A program made the translations under genes and the position numbers. Below, one piece after another: positions 31,027 to 38,979 of a stretch of 46,232 nt of DNA (positions are counted from its first letter, which is position 1; every line of letters starts with the position of its first letter). Under the pieces are notes generated by a model. That model had not been told where the DNA came from and ran no database searches. It saw nothing but the letters and a program-made list of their open reading frames with translations. Origin of the DNA: an uncultured Eubacteriales bacterium (GTDB lineage: Bacteria; Bacillota; Clostridia; Oscillospirales; Oscillospiraceae); contig URNZ01000009.1 of NCBI GenBank assembly GCA_900549405.1, positions 1 to 46,232 of the forward strand. The letters are read 5' to 3'.

Positions 31027-31395
31027 ATGATGTGGTTTCAAGTGATTTTGACCATGCTCACCCCCGTGGCCATGCTGGCGGTGGGCCTGCGCTGGCGGAA
31101 GCATCCGCCCCGTCGGGAAGGTAACGGGCTGGCCTACCGCACCGCCCTGTCGGAGCAAAACGAGGATACCTGGCGCTTTGCCCACGCCCACCTGTCCAAA
31201 CTGTGGGTCCGGCTGGGCCTGGCCCTGGCGGTGGTGTCCGCCGGGGCGGCGTATTTTGGCCGGAGCCTGCTGGGGACGCTGTTTCTGTGGCTCATCGGGG
31301 GGCAGATGATCTTTCTGTGCCTGTCCGCCTTTCTGGTGGACGGCCTGCTGAAGGCCAACTTCAACGAGGACGGGAGCCCGGCGAAAAAGCAGTGA
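31027..31395 (+). CDS. SdpI-family membrane protein
   Basis: The protein is about 122 aa with three hydrophobic segments. The loop between the first two, GLAYRTALSEQNEDTWRFAH, is the SdpI/YhfL signature (GYRT..s..s.e.W..An). In Bacillus SdpI gives immunity to the SdpC killing factor; most relatives are uncharacterised. GTG 31021 overlaps the recombinase stop and is an alternative start; I use ATG 31027. Translationally coupled to the recombinase gene. Confidence 0.75.
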   Translation: MMWFQVILTMLTPVAMLAVGLRWRKHPPRREGNGLAYRTALSEQNEDTWRFAHAHLSKLWVRLGLALAVVSAGAAYFGRSLLGTLFLWLIGGQMIFLCLSAFLVDGLLKANFNEDGSPAKKQ

Positions 31396-31484
31396 GCCTC
31401 TCCCCTTCTCCATCGTGCTTCTATATGAAAACGGACTGCCGTTTTTATGCAGGGACTTCGTAAAACATATTCTCATCTGATAAC

Positions 31485-31534
31485 AGAAAACCCAGGACTG
31501 CTAGCTGAATCAGCTGTGCAGTTCTGGGTTTTCT
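31485..31534. terminator. Long hairpin, probable terminator
   Basis: AGAAAACCCAGGACTG (31485-31500) pairs with CAGTTCTGGGTTTTCT (31519-31534) with one mismatch, with an inner AGCTG/CAGCT stem. It lies downstream of the SdpI-family gene; T-rich sequence is in the stem rather than after it. Confidence 0.6.
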
Positions 31535-31569
31535 GCTGTTCGTAAGAGCAAGAATCATCCCGTGGCCAA

Positions 31570-31592
31570 AAATTTTCAATTCTTGAAAATTT
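31570..31592. repeat. 10-bp perfect AT-rich inverted repeat
   Basis: AAATTTTCAA (31570-31579), loop TTC and TTGAAAATTT (31583-31592), in the 277-base gap between the SdpI and GNAT genes. It sits about 80 bases beyond the GNAT stop and could end that minus-strand transcript, though no clear T-run follows. The rest of this gap has no gene. Confidence 0.5.
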
Positions 31593-31672
31593 CCTGCCTC
31601 TTGGGGACTGCTTCTTGTTGGGGCGTGCCTGCCCCAAACACTGCTAGGAACGAGTACGACAACTTGGAATTT

Positions 31673-32098
31673 CTATTTCCGCTGCCATGCCATTACATAA
31701 TCTTTTTCCCCGGTAGCTTCATCCAGGCCACTATACTGAATCTCAAATCCCTCTCTTTGATAAAAAGATATTGCCGACGTGTTTTTTTGATATACATTCA
31801 ACAGCAATTTGTTTCTTATCTTCTTTGCATAATTCAGCAGAACTTTGCCGATACCCTGCGACTGCATTGCATCAGAAATAAAAATGCCTTCAATATATTC
31901 GTCACTTAATCCGATAAAGCCTTGTATCTCCTGATTGTCCTCATAGACATAGACAGTTGCCTGTAACAACAGTTCTTTAACTAACGCCAAATTACCTTTC
32001 CAATATTGAGCAGGGATAAAATAATGTGCCTTTATATTGGTATCTAACCATATATCTGCGACTTTATTGATATCTGCTTTTCGTAGTTCTCGAATCAT
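31673..32098 (-). CDS. GNAT-family N-acetyltransferase, AT-rich
   Basis: The protein is 141 aa. The GNAT core shows FISDAMQSQGIGKVLLNYAK, the acetyl-CoA site (Q-x-x-G-x-G/A), and VYQKNTSAISFYQREGF, the typical C-terminal strand-helix. Substrate unknown. ATG 32098 is preceded by AGGAGA. Base composition is clearly AT-rich with A/T-ending codons, unlike the GC-rich neighbours, which suggests recent transfer. A 16-bp palindrome lies just upstream and recurs ahead of another AT-rich gene at 45.5 kb. Confidence 0.88.
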   Translation of the reverse strand: MIRELRKADINKVADIWLDTNIKAHYFIPAQYWKGNLALVKELLLQATVYVYEDNQEIQGFIGLSDEYIEGIFISDAMQSQGIGKVLLNYAKKIRNKLLLNVYQKNTSAISFYQREGFEIQYSGLDEATGEKDYVMAWQRK

Positions 32099-32112
32099 AG
32101 GGAGTCTCTCCT

Positions 32113-32128
32113 ACAAATTCCGATTTGT
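32113..32128. promoter_or_regulatory. Operator-like palindrome upstream of the GNAT gene
   Basis: ACAAATTCCGATTTGT, an inverted repeat of ACAAAT with a TCCG centre, lies between a -10-like TATACT (minus strand, 32146-32141) and the GNAT ribosome site. An identical copy lies at 45553-45568. Confidence 0.6.
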
Positions 32129-32225
32129 TAAACTAAAACGAGTATACCATATCCACAAAGAAAGAACACCCCTATATAGGAAAACTTAGCCGTTTTACGA
32201 GGTGTATCTGCTCTTCTGATATACA

Positions 32226-32270
32226 AAAAGCCCCATGCCAACACCTTGACGGTGCGGACATGGGACTTGA
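32226..32270 (-). terminator. Terminator of xerD
   Basis: On the minus strand AAGTCCCATG and CATGGGGCTT form a stem with an internal GCACCGTC/GGTGTTGGC region, followed by TTTTTGTAT, just after the xerD stop. Confidence 0.75.
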
Positions 32271-32277
32271 TTTAATT

Positions 32278-33174
32278 TTATACGGCCTTCATGGCCCGGG
32301 GGTGGGCCTTGCGGTAGACATCCTTGATCTTCTGGTTCACCAGGCGGGAGTAGATCTGGGTGGACGAGATGTCCGCGTGGCCCAGCATCTCCTGGATGGA
32401 ACGCAGGTCCGCACCGTTCTCCAGCAGGTGGGCGGCGAAGGAGTGGCGCAGGGTGTGGGGCGTGATGTCCTTCTCGATGCCCGCCTTCTCCTGATAGTGC
32501 TTGATGAGCTTCCAAAAGCCCTGGCGGCTCATCCGCTCCCCGTTCATGTTCACGAACAGGGCCGTCTCGTTCAGGTCCTCCACCAGCCGGGGGCGCACGT
32601 GATGGACATAGTCGTTCAGGATCTGGATGGCGGCGGGATACAGGGGGATGATCCGCTCCTTGTTCCGGCTGACGCACTTCAGCACCCCGCCGGGGAGATT
32701 CAAATCGTCCACGTCCAGAGAGATCAGCTCGCTGACCCGGATGCCGGTGGCATAGAGCAGCTCCAGCATGGCCCGGTCCCGGCAGCCCTTGGCGTCGGTG
32801 GGCTCCGGCTGGGCCAGGAACAGCTCCACCTCCCGGCTGGTGAGGATCTGGGGCAGCTTGCGCTCCACCTTGGCGGGGGCCACAGACTTGGCCGGGTTGG
32901 CTGTCACCTGGCCCCGCAGGAGCAGATAGTTATAAAAGGACTTGATGGAGGCCAGAGAGCGGGTCACCGTGGCGGGGGACTTGCCCAGAACGGTGAGCTG
33001 GTGGATATAGCCCTCCACTTCCATCGGCGTGACCTGAGCCAGAGGGCGCTCCTGCTCCTCCATGGCGGCGGCGAACTGCCGCACATCCCGGAGATAGGAG
33101 CTGACCGTGTTGGCCGACGCCTGCTTCTCCGCCTTCAGATAGTCCTCATAGGCGGCGATCCAGTCAGACACCAT
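32278..33174 (-). CDS. xerD: Site-specific tyrosine recombinase XerD
   Basis: The protein is 298 aa, normal XerC/XerD length. Catalytic residues are Arg146 (TGIRVSEL), Lys172 (SRNKERI), His240 and Arg243 (PHTLRHSFAAHLLENGADL), His266 (MLGHADIS) and Tyr275 (QIYSR). The beta-hairpin has CVSRNKERIIPL in place of the usual GKG. ATG 33174 follows GGGAGG. It lies 29 bases after spoIIM, a pair also linked in Bacillus, so it is a housekeeping gene. This genome therefore has two Xer-type recombinases within 3 kb, this one and 30014-31024. Confidence 0.93.
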   Translation of the reverse strand: MVSDWIAAYEDYLKAEKQASANTVSSYLRDVRQFAAAMEEQERPLAQVTPMEVEGYIHQLTVLGKSPATVTRSLASIKSFYNYLLLRGQVTANPAKSVAPAKVERKLPQILTSREVELFLAQPEPTDAKGCRDRAMLELLYATGIRVSELISLDVDDLNLPGGVLKCVSRNKERIIPLYPAAIQILNDYVHHVRPRLVEDLNETALFVNMNGERMSRQGFWKLIKHYQEKAGIEKDITPHTLRHSFAAHLLENGADLRSIQEMLGHADISSTQIYSRLVNQKIKDVYRKAHPRAMKAV

Positions 33175-33203
33175 CGTTCCCTCCCTCCATCGTTTTTGTA
33201 AGA

Positions 33204-33833
33204 TCATGTACCCATGGCCAGTTTCGCGGCAACCTGGAGCAGGCCGGGGGCCACAGAACACTCTGCCCCGCCCGCCAGCAGCATCAGCCCACACAACACA
33301 GCCAGACGCAGCCAGTAGACCGGGGAAAAGGGGCCGCTGCCCCGTTCCTGTCCCCGCCAGCGGCGCAGATGCCACAAAGAGGCGGACAGGCTCTGCCACC
33401 CGGCCAGAAAGAAGGCCGGCGCCCAAAACAGGGCGGGCAGACCGAACAGCACCAAAGCGGGCCACACCCCCTGCCCGCCGAATATCCGGTAAAAGCAGGC
33501 GGTGGAAAAGGCCAGCAGAAAGCCCCGGGCAAAGAACAGCCCCGGGATCACCGCCACGCCCAGGGCCGTCAGCCCCATGATGGCCACGGCGCACCACAGG
33601 CGGACATAGCGCCAGGCGGCGCTCCAAAAGCCGCACCGGGCGGCGGTCCCGCTTTGAGCCGCCGTGAGATAGTCCGTTAAATACTGCGTCAGCTCGGCCA
33701 CGGTGGCCTGCCCGGCTGCGCCGGAAAACAGGCAGCCCGCCACACCGCCCAGCAAAAAGGCGGCGCACAGGACCATCAGACAAAGGCCCTGGCCGGAGAC
33801 GAAATCGGCAGTCTTGCCCAGCCGTTTTCCCAT
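33204..33833 (-). CDS. SpoIIM-family stage II sporulation membrane protein
   Basis: The protein is 209 aa with five or so hydrophobic segments. SpoIIM works with SpoIID and SpoIIP in septal peptidoglycan remodelling during engulfment. The LTDYLTA region, the central AVIPGLFFARGFLLAFSTA stretch and the length (Bacillus SpoIIM is about 215 aa) fit, as does adjacency to xerD. I use ATG 33833 with GAGGGGTGAGCAGA upstream; longer starts cross the promoter. Similarity is by pattern, so the call is moderately confident. Confidence 0.72.
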   Translation of the reverse strand: MGKRLGKTADFVSGQGLCLMVLCAAFLLGGVAGCLFSGAAGQATVAELTQYLTDYLTAAQSGTAARCGFWSAAWRYVRLWCAVAIMGLTALGVAVIPGLFFARGFLLAFSTACFYRIFGGQGVWPALVLFGLPALFWAPAFFLAGWQSLSASLWHLRRWRGQERGSGPFSPVYWLRLAVLCGLMLLAGGAECSVAPGLLQVAAKLAMGT

Positions 33834-33900
33834 TCTGCTCACCCCTCTGCCAGGGTATGTCCGGCGAGAGGAAAACAGAACCAAAACGGGTGACATAATT

Positions 33901-33929
33901 ACTATAACGGTTTTCGGCGGATTTCGCAA
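33901..33929 (-). promoter_or_regulatory. Promoter of the spoIIM-xerD operon
   Basis: On the minus strand TTGCGA (33929-33924), 17 nt and TATAGT (33906-33901), about 68 bases before the spoIIM start. Confidence 0.6.
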
Positions 33930-34018
33930 GTGTTTTTTGCTGATTTGCAAAAATTTTTCCGTTATGTATCTGCTTTATGTGAACCGAATTATGTTAACTA
34001 CGTAAAACAGCATAAAAG

Positions 34019-34044
34019 AACGCCCTGCCAAGCGGCAGGGCGTT
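34019..34044 (-). terminator. Terminator of the SCIFF maturase gene
   Basis: AACGCCCTGCC (34019-34029), loop AAGC and GGCAGGGCGTT (34034-34044); on the minus strand it is followed by CTTTTATG. Confidence 0.8.
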
Positions 34045-34102
34045 TGAAACAAAATTCAATTATTTTGTGCTGAAATCAGATGAATTCGAAGAAAAACATC
34101 AC

Positions 34103-35524
34103 TTACTGGCAGTCCTCACACTGATTACAGTCCGTATTACTACCAGCTGTGATCGGCTCCCCCATCCCGGCGGCGATGGCGTTGAGTGCAATGGCGCACT
34201 CCAGACGCTTGCGCTCCATCTCGCAGGCCACCTCGTTGGACTTGGAGATGTCGTTGTTCACCAGCAGGTTAGAGGCGGAGCAGCCGCCGCTGCAATAGAA
34301 CCGGGCCCAGCACTCCCGGCAGGCGGGCCGGGTGTAGATGTTCTGATTGGCGAAGGTGCTGGAGATGTCCATGTTGAAGGAGCCGTCGAACACGTTGCCC
34401 ATGCGGTACTCCTCCTTCCCCACGAACTGGTGACAGGGATAGATGTCGCCGTCGGGGGTGATGGCCACATACTCGCAGCCGGCGCCACAGCCACGCAGGC
34501 GCTTGATGACGCAGGGGCCCTGGGCCAGGTCCACGTTAAAGTGGAAGAAGTTCACGTCCTTGCGGCCCATCAGCTCCCGGGCCAGCTTCTCATACTCGGC
34601 GTCCACCTTGGGCAGGTCCTCTTTCTTAATGGCGAAGGGGTCGTCCAGGGGGCCGCTGGCGGGCTCCACAGAGACATGGCGGAAGCCCAGGCTGGCCAGG
34701 TGCATCACGTCCTCGGAGAAGTCCAGGTTCTCCCGGGTAAAGGTGCCCCGGACATAGTAGTCCTTGGTGCCCCGGCCCGCCACCAGCTTCTGGAACTTGG
34801 GCACGATCACGTCATAGCTGCCCTTGCCGTTGATGGTGGGGCGCATATGGTCGTTCACGTTCTGACGGCCATCCAGGGACAGGACCACGTTGGACATCTC
34901 CCGGTTGATGTAGTCGATGTTCTCGTCGCTGAGCAGGATGCCGTTGGTGGTGATGGTGAAGCGGAAGCACTTGTTGTGCTCCTTCTCCAGAGACCGGGCG
35001 TACTCCACGGTGCGCTTTACCGTGTCCATGGCCATCAGGGGCTCGCCGCCGAAGAAGTCCACCTCGATGTTCCGGCGCTTGCCGGACTTCTCCACCACCC
35101 AGTCGATGGCCTGCTTGGCCGTTTCAAAGTCCATGGTCATGCGGTGGCCGGTGCCGAAGTCGCCGGTGGAGGCGAAGCAATAGCGGCAGCGCAGGTTGCA
35201 GTCGTGGGACACGTGGAGACACAGGGCCTTCACCACCGCCTGGCGGGGCAGCTCCATGGCCTTCTCCGGGTCGATATACTCGTCGTTGGTGAACAGCAGG
35301 CCCTGGTCCTGAAGGCCCCGCAGCTCCTGCCAGGCCTCCTTCAGCTCCTGGGCGGGATACTGGGGCAGCTGCTCGGCCAGCGCCTCCGGCATCTCCGGGG
35401 CCATGGGCCCCTCCTCCCCCACGGCGGACAGCAGCCGATAGCTCATTTCGTCCAGCACATGGACCGCGCCGCTGTTCACGTCGGCGGCCAGATACTGGCC
35501 CAGTGCAGTAAAGGTATGTACCAT
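34103..35524 (-). CDS. SCIFF peptide maturase (radical SAM/SPASM, thioether-forming)
   Basis: The protein is 473 aa. This enzyme class installs Cys-to-Thr thioether links in the SCIFF peptide. The N-terminal ~90 residues resemble the peptide-binding RRE region. The radical SAM cluster is CNLRCRYC; GGEPL follows as the SAM-binding strand. The C-terminal SPASM cysteines are in GCGAGCEY, CHQF, ACRECWARFYCSGGC and the last CNQCEDC. It is 114 bases downstream of the SCIFF precursor gene, with an attenuator-like terminator between them. Matches the family known as CteB in Clostridium thermocellum. Confidence 0.96.
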   Translation of the reverse strand: MVHTFTALGQYLAADVNSGAVHVLDEMSYRLLSAVGEEGPMAPEMPEALAEQLPQYPAQELKEAWQELRGLQDQGLLFTNDEYIDPEKAMELPRQAVVKALCLHVSHDCNLRCRYCFASTGDFGTGHRMTMDFETAKQAIDWVVEKSGKRRNIEVDFFGGEPLMAMDTVKRTVEYARSLEKEHNKCFRFTITTNGILLSDENIDYINREMSNVVLSLDGRQNVNDHMRPTINGKGSYDVIVPKFQKLVAGRGTKDYYVRGTFTRENLDFSEDVMHLASLGFRHVSVEPASGPLDDPFAIKKEDLPKVDAEYEKLARELMGRKDVNFFHFNVDLAQGPCVIKRLRGCGAGCEYVAITPDGDIYPCHQFVGKEEYRMGNVFDGSFNMDISSTFANQNIYTRPACRECWARFYCSGGCSASNLLVNNDISKSNEVACEMERKRLECAIALNAIAAGMGEPITAGSNTDCNQCEDCQ

Positions 35525-35592
35525 TGTTGAATTCCTCTCCTCTGTAATTCCTGCCCCTTTTATTCTGTCCCGTGTCCTCCGGGCGTGGGCAT

Positions 35593-35623
35593 AAAAAAGG
35601 GCAGGCTGACGCCTACCCTTTTG
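35593..35623 (-). terminator. Attenuator between SCIFF peptide and maturase
   Basis: On the minus strand AAAAGGGTAGGC, loop GTCA and GCCTGCCCTTTTTT. It lies after the SCIFF stop and before the maturase, so the peptide mRNA should be in excess. Confidence 0.8.
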
Positions 35624-35638
35624 TCAAGGCTATTTATC

Positions 35639-35779
35639 TTACTGATTCTCGCACTTCTGGTTGGCAACGGTGCAAGAGGTCTTGCAGGCGGACTGGCAAG
35701 AGGTCTGGCACTCGCCGCAGCCGCCCTTGGCAGCGCTGGCCTTCAGAGTGGCCCCGTTCAGAGTCTGGATGTGCTTCAT
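35639..35779 (-). CDS. SCIFF six-cysteine peptide precursor
   Basis: The product is 46 aa: MKHIQTLNGATLKASAA leader, then six cysteines (GCGECQTSCQSACKTSC and a final C near the end) in the conserved SCIFF spacing. This peptide is nearly universal in Clostridia and is modified by the maturase downstream; its biological role is unknown. ATG 35779 follows GGAGGAG. Longer starts in this frame run into the promoter. Confidence 0.96.
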   Translation of the reverse strand: MKHIQTLNGATLKASAAKGGCGECQTSCQSACKTSCTVANQKCENQ

Positions 35780-35830
35780 TTGGTATCTCCTCCTGATGTT
35801 GTCGGGGCAAGCCCCGCAATATTTACGCTT

Positions 35831-35859
35831 ATTATAGCATAAGTCTTTTCGCATTTCAA
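35831..35859 (-). promoter_or_regulatory. Promoter of the SCIFF operon
   Basis: On the minus strand TTGAAA (35859-35854), 17 nt and TATAAT (35836-35831), about 52 bases before the SCIFF start. Confidence 0.75.
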
Positions 35860-36285
35860 TCATCTTCTGCGTTTTTTCTTTCGGGGCAGAGCCAGCACCC
35901 CGGCCAGGCCCCCGCCACACAGACAGGCGCACAGGGTCCCGGCCCCGTCCCGCTCCAGCCCAGCGGCGTCATAGGCCAGCAGCCCCACGCACAGCAGCAG
36001 CAAAAACAGGGTGATCCCCGTCCCCAGGCCCACGGCCAGAGCCGGGCGGCCCGCACGGCCCACGGCGTACAGCCCGCCCACCAGACTGCCCGCCACGCAG
36101 GCCCCGGGGACTACCCCGTCCAGCCACCGCTCCCCCACTGCCCCGGTGGAGATGAGACAGGCCGCCGCCAGCAGGAGCAGCACCGCCGCCCCACAGGCCA
36201 GCAGTCCGCCCCGCAGCGCGGCCAGCGTCGCCCGCAGCCAGGGGCGCTCCCCTGCCTCGCCCCGCTTGTTCTCCTGTTTTTTCAT
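35860..36285 (-). CDS. TIGR04086-type four-helix membrane protein
   Basis: The protein is 141 aa with four hydrophobic segments and charged ends (MKKQENKRGEAGERPW; RKKKRRR). It matches the short clostridial family TIGR04086 that commonly lies beside the SCIFF genes; function unknown. Its stop abuts the SCIFF promoter. The ribosome site before ATG 36285 is weak. Confidence 0.75.
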   Translation of the reverse strand: MKKQENKRGEAGERPWLRATLAALRGGLLACGAAVLLLLAAACLISTGAVGERWLDGVVPGACVAGSLVGGLYAVGRAGRPALAVGLGTGITLFLLLLCVGLLAYDAAGLERDGAGTLCACLCGGGLAGVLALPRKKKRRR

Positions 36286-36287
36286 AG

Positions 36288-36337
36288 AAAAACGCCCTCC
36301 CCCACGGTTTTGTTTTAAACCTATGCGGAGAGGGCGT
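36288..36337 (-). terminator. Terminator of yajC
   Basis: On the minus strand ACGCCCTC (36337-36330) pairs with GAGGGCGT (36299-36292) around a 30-nt loop, followed by TTTTC just upstream of the TIGR04086 start. Confidence 0.65.
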
Positions 36338-36358
36338 GAGCTATGCGGTTTTTCGGTC

Positions 36359-36637
36359 TTACTTGGACTCGCCGGTCTTGGCGTCCTTGGTGAACCGGGT
36401 GGCGATGGACTCCTTGGTCATCTCCAGACGGACGCGGTCAGCGCCGGTCTCGATGACAACGGTGCCTTCCTTCACGGCGCAGATGGTGCCGGTGATGCCG
36501 CCGATGGTCAGCACGTTGTCGCCCACGGTCAGGGAGCTGCGCAGGTTGTCCGCTTCCTTCTTCCGCTTGTTCTCGGGGCGGATCATGAAGAAATAGAGCA
36601 TGGCGAACATGAGTACGATGAGAATGATGCTTTGCAA
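36359..36637 (-). CDS. yajC: Preprotein translocase subunit YajC
   Basis: The protein is 92 aa. YajC is a small auxiliary subunit of SecDF-YajC. One N-terminal helix (ILIVLMFAMLYFFMI) is followed by RPENKRKKEADN and the conserved VGDNVLTIGGITGTI. I choose TTG 36637 because GGAGGG lies 7-8 nt upstream and no ATG fits before the helix. It follows tgt, the usual tgt-yajC order. Confidence 0.92.
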   Translation of the reverse strand: MQSIILIVLMFAMLYFFMIRPENKRKKEADNLRSSLTVGDNVLTIGGITGTICAVKEGTVVIETGADRVRLEMTKESIATRFTKDAKTGESK

Positions 36638-36692
36638 AGTGATTCCCTCCAAATGTTTGGACTGTCCGCCTCTCAGCAGACGCATTTCCTTT

Positions 36693-36721
36693 ATTATAGC
36701 GGTTCTAACACCGATTGACAA
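36693..36721 (-). promoter_or_regulatory. Promoter of yajC
   Basis: On the minus strand TTGTCA (36721-36716), 17 nt and TATAAT (36698-36693), between tgt and yajC. Confidence 0.7.
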
Positions 36722-36751
36722 GCCTTTTTATAAAATTGCCTGACAGAAGCC

Positions 36752-37891
36752 TTAATCTTTCGGGGCCTGGCGGTCCAGCAGGTCGGAATACTGGCGGCGG
36801 AAGTCCTCAAACCGCCCCTCGTCCAGGGCCTGACGGATGCGGGCCATCAGCTGGTTATAGAAATACAGGTTGTGCATCACCGCCAGGCGCATGGCCAGCA
36901 TCTCTCCTGAGACGAACAGGTGCCGCAGATAGGCCAGGGAGAAGTTTTTGCACATGGGGCAGCCGCACTCGTCGTCCAGTGGCCGGGTGTCCAGCTTAAA
37001 GCGCTCGTTTTTGATGTTGATGAAGCCCTTCCAGGTGAACAGCTTGCCGTGGCGGGCGTTCCGGGCGGGCATGACGCAGTCGAAGAAGTCCACGCCCCGG
37101 GCCACCGCCTCGATGATGTTGGACGGGGTGCCCACGCCCATCAGATACCGGGGCTTGTCCTGGGGCATGTAGGGCTCCACCGCGTCGATGATGTCGTACA
37201 TGGTCTGGGTGGTCTCCCCCACCGCCAGACCGCCGATGGCATAGCCGTCGCAGTCCAGCTGGGCGATCTGCTGCATGTGGCGGATGCGGATATCGGGATA
37301 GGTGCCCCCCTGGTTGATGCCGAAGAGCATCTGGCCCGGGTTCACGCAGCCGGGCAGGGCGTTCAGCCGCTTGTGCTCGGCCACGCAGCGCTCCAGCCAG
37401 CGGGCGGTGCGGGCGCAGGACTTCTCCACGTACTCCCTGGGGGATGGATTCTCGATGCACTCGTCAAAGGCCATGGCCACGTCGCTGCCCAGGTTGGACT
37501 GGATCTGCATGGACTCCTCCGGGCCCATAAAAATGCGCCGCCCGTCGATGTGCGAGGCGAAGGTCACGCCCTCCTCCTTGATCTTCCGCAGACCGGACAG
37601 GGAGAACACCTGAAAGCCGCCGCTGTCGGTGAGCATGGGGCCGTCCCACCGCATGAACTTGTGCAGGCCGCCCATGTCCCGCACCACTCCGTCGCCGGGG
37701 CGCAGGTGCAGGTGATAGGTGTTGGACAGCTCGATCTGACAGCCCAGCTCCTTCAGGTCAAAGGCGTCTACCGCGCCTTTAATAGCCCCCTGGGTGCCCA
37801 CGTTCATAAACACCGGGGTCTGGGCCGTGCCGTGGGGGCAGGTAAACACCCCCCGCCGGGCCTTCCCCTCCGTTTTTAATACTTCAAACAC
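36752..37891 (-). CDS. tgt: tRNA-guanine transglycosylase
   Basis: Tgt exchanges G34 of GUN tRNAs for preQ1 in queuosine synthesis. The protein is 379 aa. It shows VFMNVGTQGAIKG, the catalytic DSGGFQVFSL aspartate, YAIGGLAVGE, and the zinc site CGCPMC...H (residues about 312-345). ATG 37891 follows AAGGAGTTTTG. It lies 23 bases after queA. Confidence 0.98.
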   Translation of the reverse strand: MFEVLKTEGKARRGVFTCPHGTAQTPVFMNVGTQGAIKGAVDAFDLKELGCQIELSNTYHLHLRPGDGVVRDMGGLHKFMRWDGPMLTDSGGFQVFSLSGLRKIKEEGVTFASHIDGRRIFMGPEESMQIQSNLGSDVAMAFDECIENPSPREYVEKSCARTARWLERCVAEHKRLNALPGCVNPGQMLFGINQGGTYPDIRIRHMQQIAQLDCDGYAIGGLAVGETTQTMYDIIDAVEPYMPQDKPRYLMGVGTPSNIIEAVARGVDFFDCVMPARNARHGKLFTWKGFINIKNERFKLDTRPLDDECGCPMCKNFSLAYLRHLFVSGEMLAMRLAVMHNLYFYNQLMARIRQALDEGRFEDFRRQYSDLLDRQAPKD

Positions 37892-37914
37892 AACAAAACT
37901 CCTTCACTTCTTGC

Positions 37915-38937
37915 TTAATAAATAAACATCGCGTCGCCAAACGAGAAGAACCGATATTTCTCCCTTACGGCCTCTTCGTATGCGGCCAGGACGTGTTCCC
38001 GGCCTGCCAGGGCGGAGACCAGCATGATGAGGGTGGACTGGGGCAGGTGGAAGTTGGTGATCAGGGCGTCCAGCACCTTGAAGCGATAGCCGGGATAAAT
38101 GAAGATGTTGGTCCAGCCGGAGCGGGCGGTCATGGTGCCGTCCTCGGCGGCAAAACTCTCGATGGTCCGGCAGGAGGTGGTGCCCACGCAGATGACCCGG
38201 CCTCCCCGGGCCTTGGTGCGGTTGATGACATCCGCCGTCTCCTGGCTGATCTGGCAGAACTCCGAGTGCATCTCGTGGTCCTGGATGTCCTCCGCCTTCA
38301 CCGGGCGGAAGGTGCCCAGGCCCACGTGGAGGGTCACGTAACAGAGATCCACGCCCATGTCCTGGATCTTTTGCAGCAGCTCCGGGGTGAAGTGCAGTCC
38401 GGCGGTGGGGGCGGCGGCGGAGCCCATCACCTTGGAATACACCGTCTGATACCGCTCGTTGTCCTTCAGCTCCTCCTTGATATAGGGCGGCAGGGGCATC
38501 TTGCCCAGCTGCTCTAAGATCTCCAGGAAGATGCCCTGATAGTGGAAGCGGACCAGGCGCTTGCCGTCGGACTCCTCCGCCTCGATGGTGGCGGTGAGCT
38601 GGCCCTCCCCGAAAATCACCTGAGCGCCGGGGCGCAGCTTCTTGCCGGGGCGGACCAGACACTCCCAAAGGCCCTCCCCCTTGTCGGTGAGCAGCAGCAC
38701 CTCACACACGCCGCCGGTGGGCCGGTGGCCGATGAGGCGGGCGGGCAGCACCCGGGAGTTGTTCAGCACCAGACAGTCCCCCGGGCGGAGGAACTGGGGC
38801 AGCTCATAGAAGTGATGGTGCTCGGTGGCCCCAGTGTGCTTGTCCAGGGTCAGCAGCCGGGAGGCGTCTCGACGCTCCAGGGGGGTCTGGGCGATGAGCT
38901 CCTCGGGCAGGTAAAAGTCAAAATCAGAAGTTTTCAA
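37915..38937 (-). CDS. queA: S-adenosylmethionine:tRNA ribosyltransferase-isomerase
   Basis: QueA transfers and rearranges the ribosyl group of SAM onto preQ1-tRNA to give epoxyqueuosine. The protein is 340 aa with [38 protein letters not shown] and [11 protein letters not shown] choose TTG 38937 (AAAGGCG about 8 nt upstream), which gives the standard LKTSDFDF start; the ATG at 38973 lacks a ribosome site. Operon with tgt downstream. Confidence 0.96.
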   Translation of the reverse strand: MKTSDFDFYLPEELIAQTPLERRDASRLLTLDKHTGATEHHHFYELPQFLRPGDCLVLNNSRVLPARLIGHRPTGGVCEVLLLTDKGEGLWECLVRPGKKLRPGAQVIFGEGQLTATIEAEESDGKRLVRFHYQGIFLEILEQLGKMPLPPYIKEELKDNERYQTVYSKVMGSAAAPTAGLHFTPELLQKIQDMGVDLCYVTLHVGLGTFRPVKAEDIQDHEMHSEFCQISQETADVINRTKARGGRVICVGTTSCRTIESFAAEDGTMTARSGWTNIFIYPGYRFKVLDALITNFHLPQSTLIMLVSALAGREHVLAAYEEAVREKYRFFSFGDAMFIY

Positions 38938-38979
38938 ACGTATGTCGCCTTTCTTCTCTTTAGAATGTATCAAGCCGGT

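Noticed and set aside
32278..33174. xerD as the phage integrase
   Set aside because: It is 2.3 kb outside attR, beyond the SdpI and GNAT genes, and is paired with spoIIM as in other spore formers, so it is a housekeeping gene.
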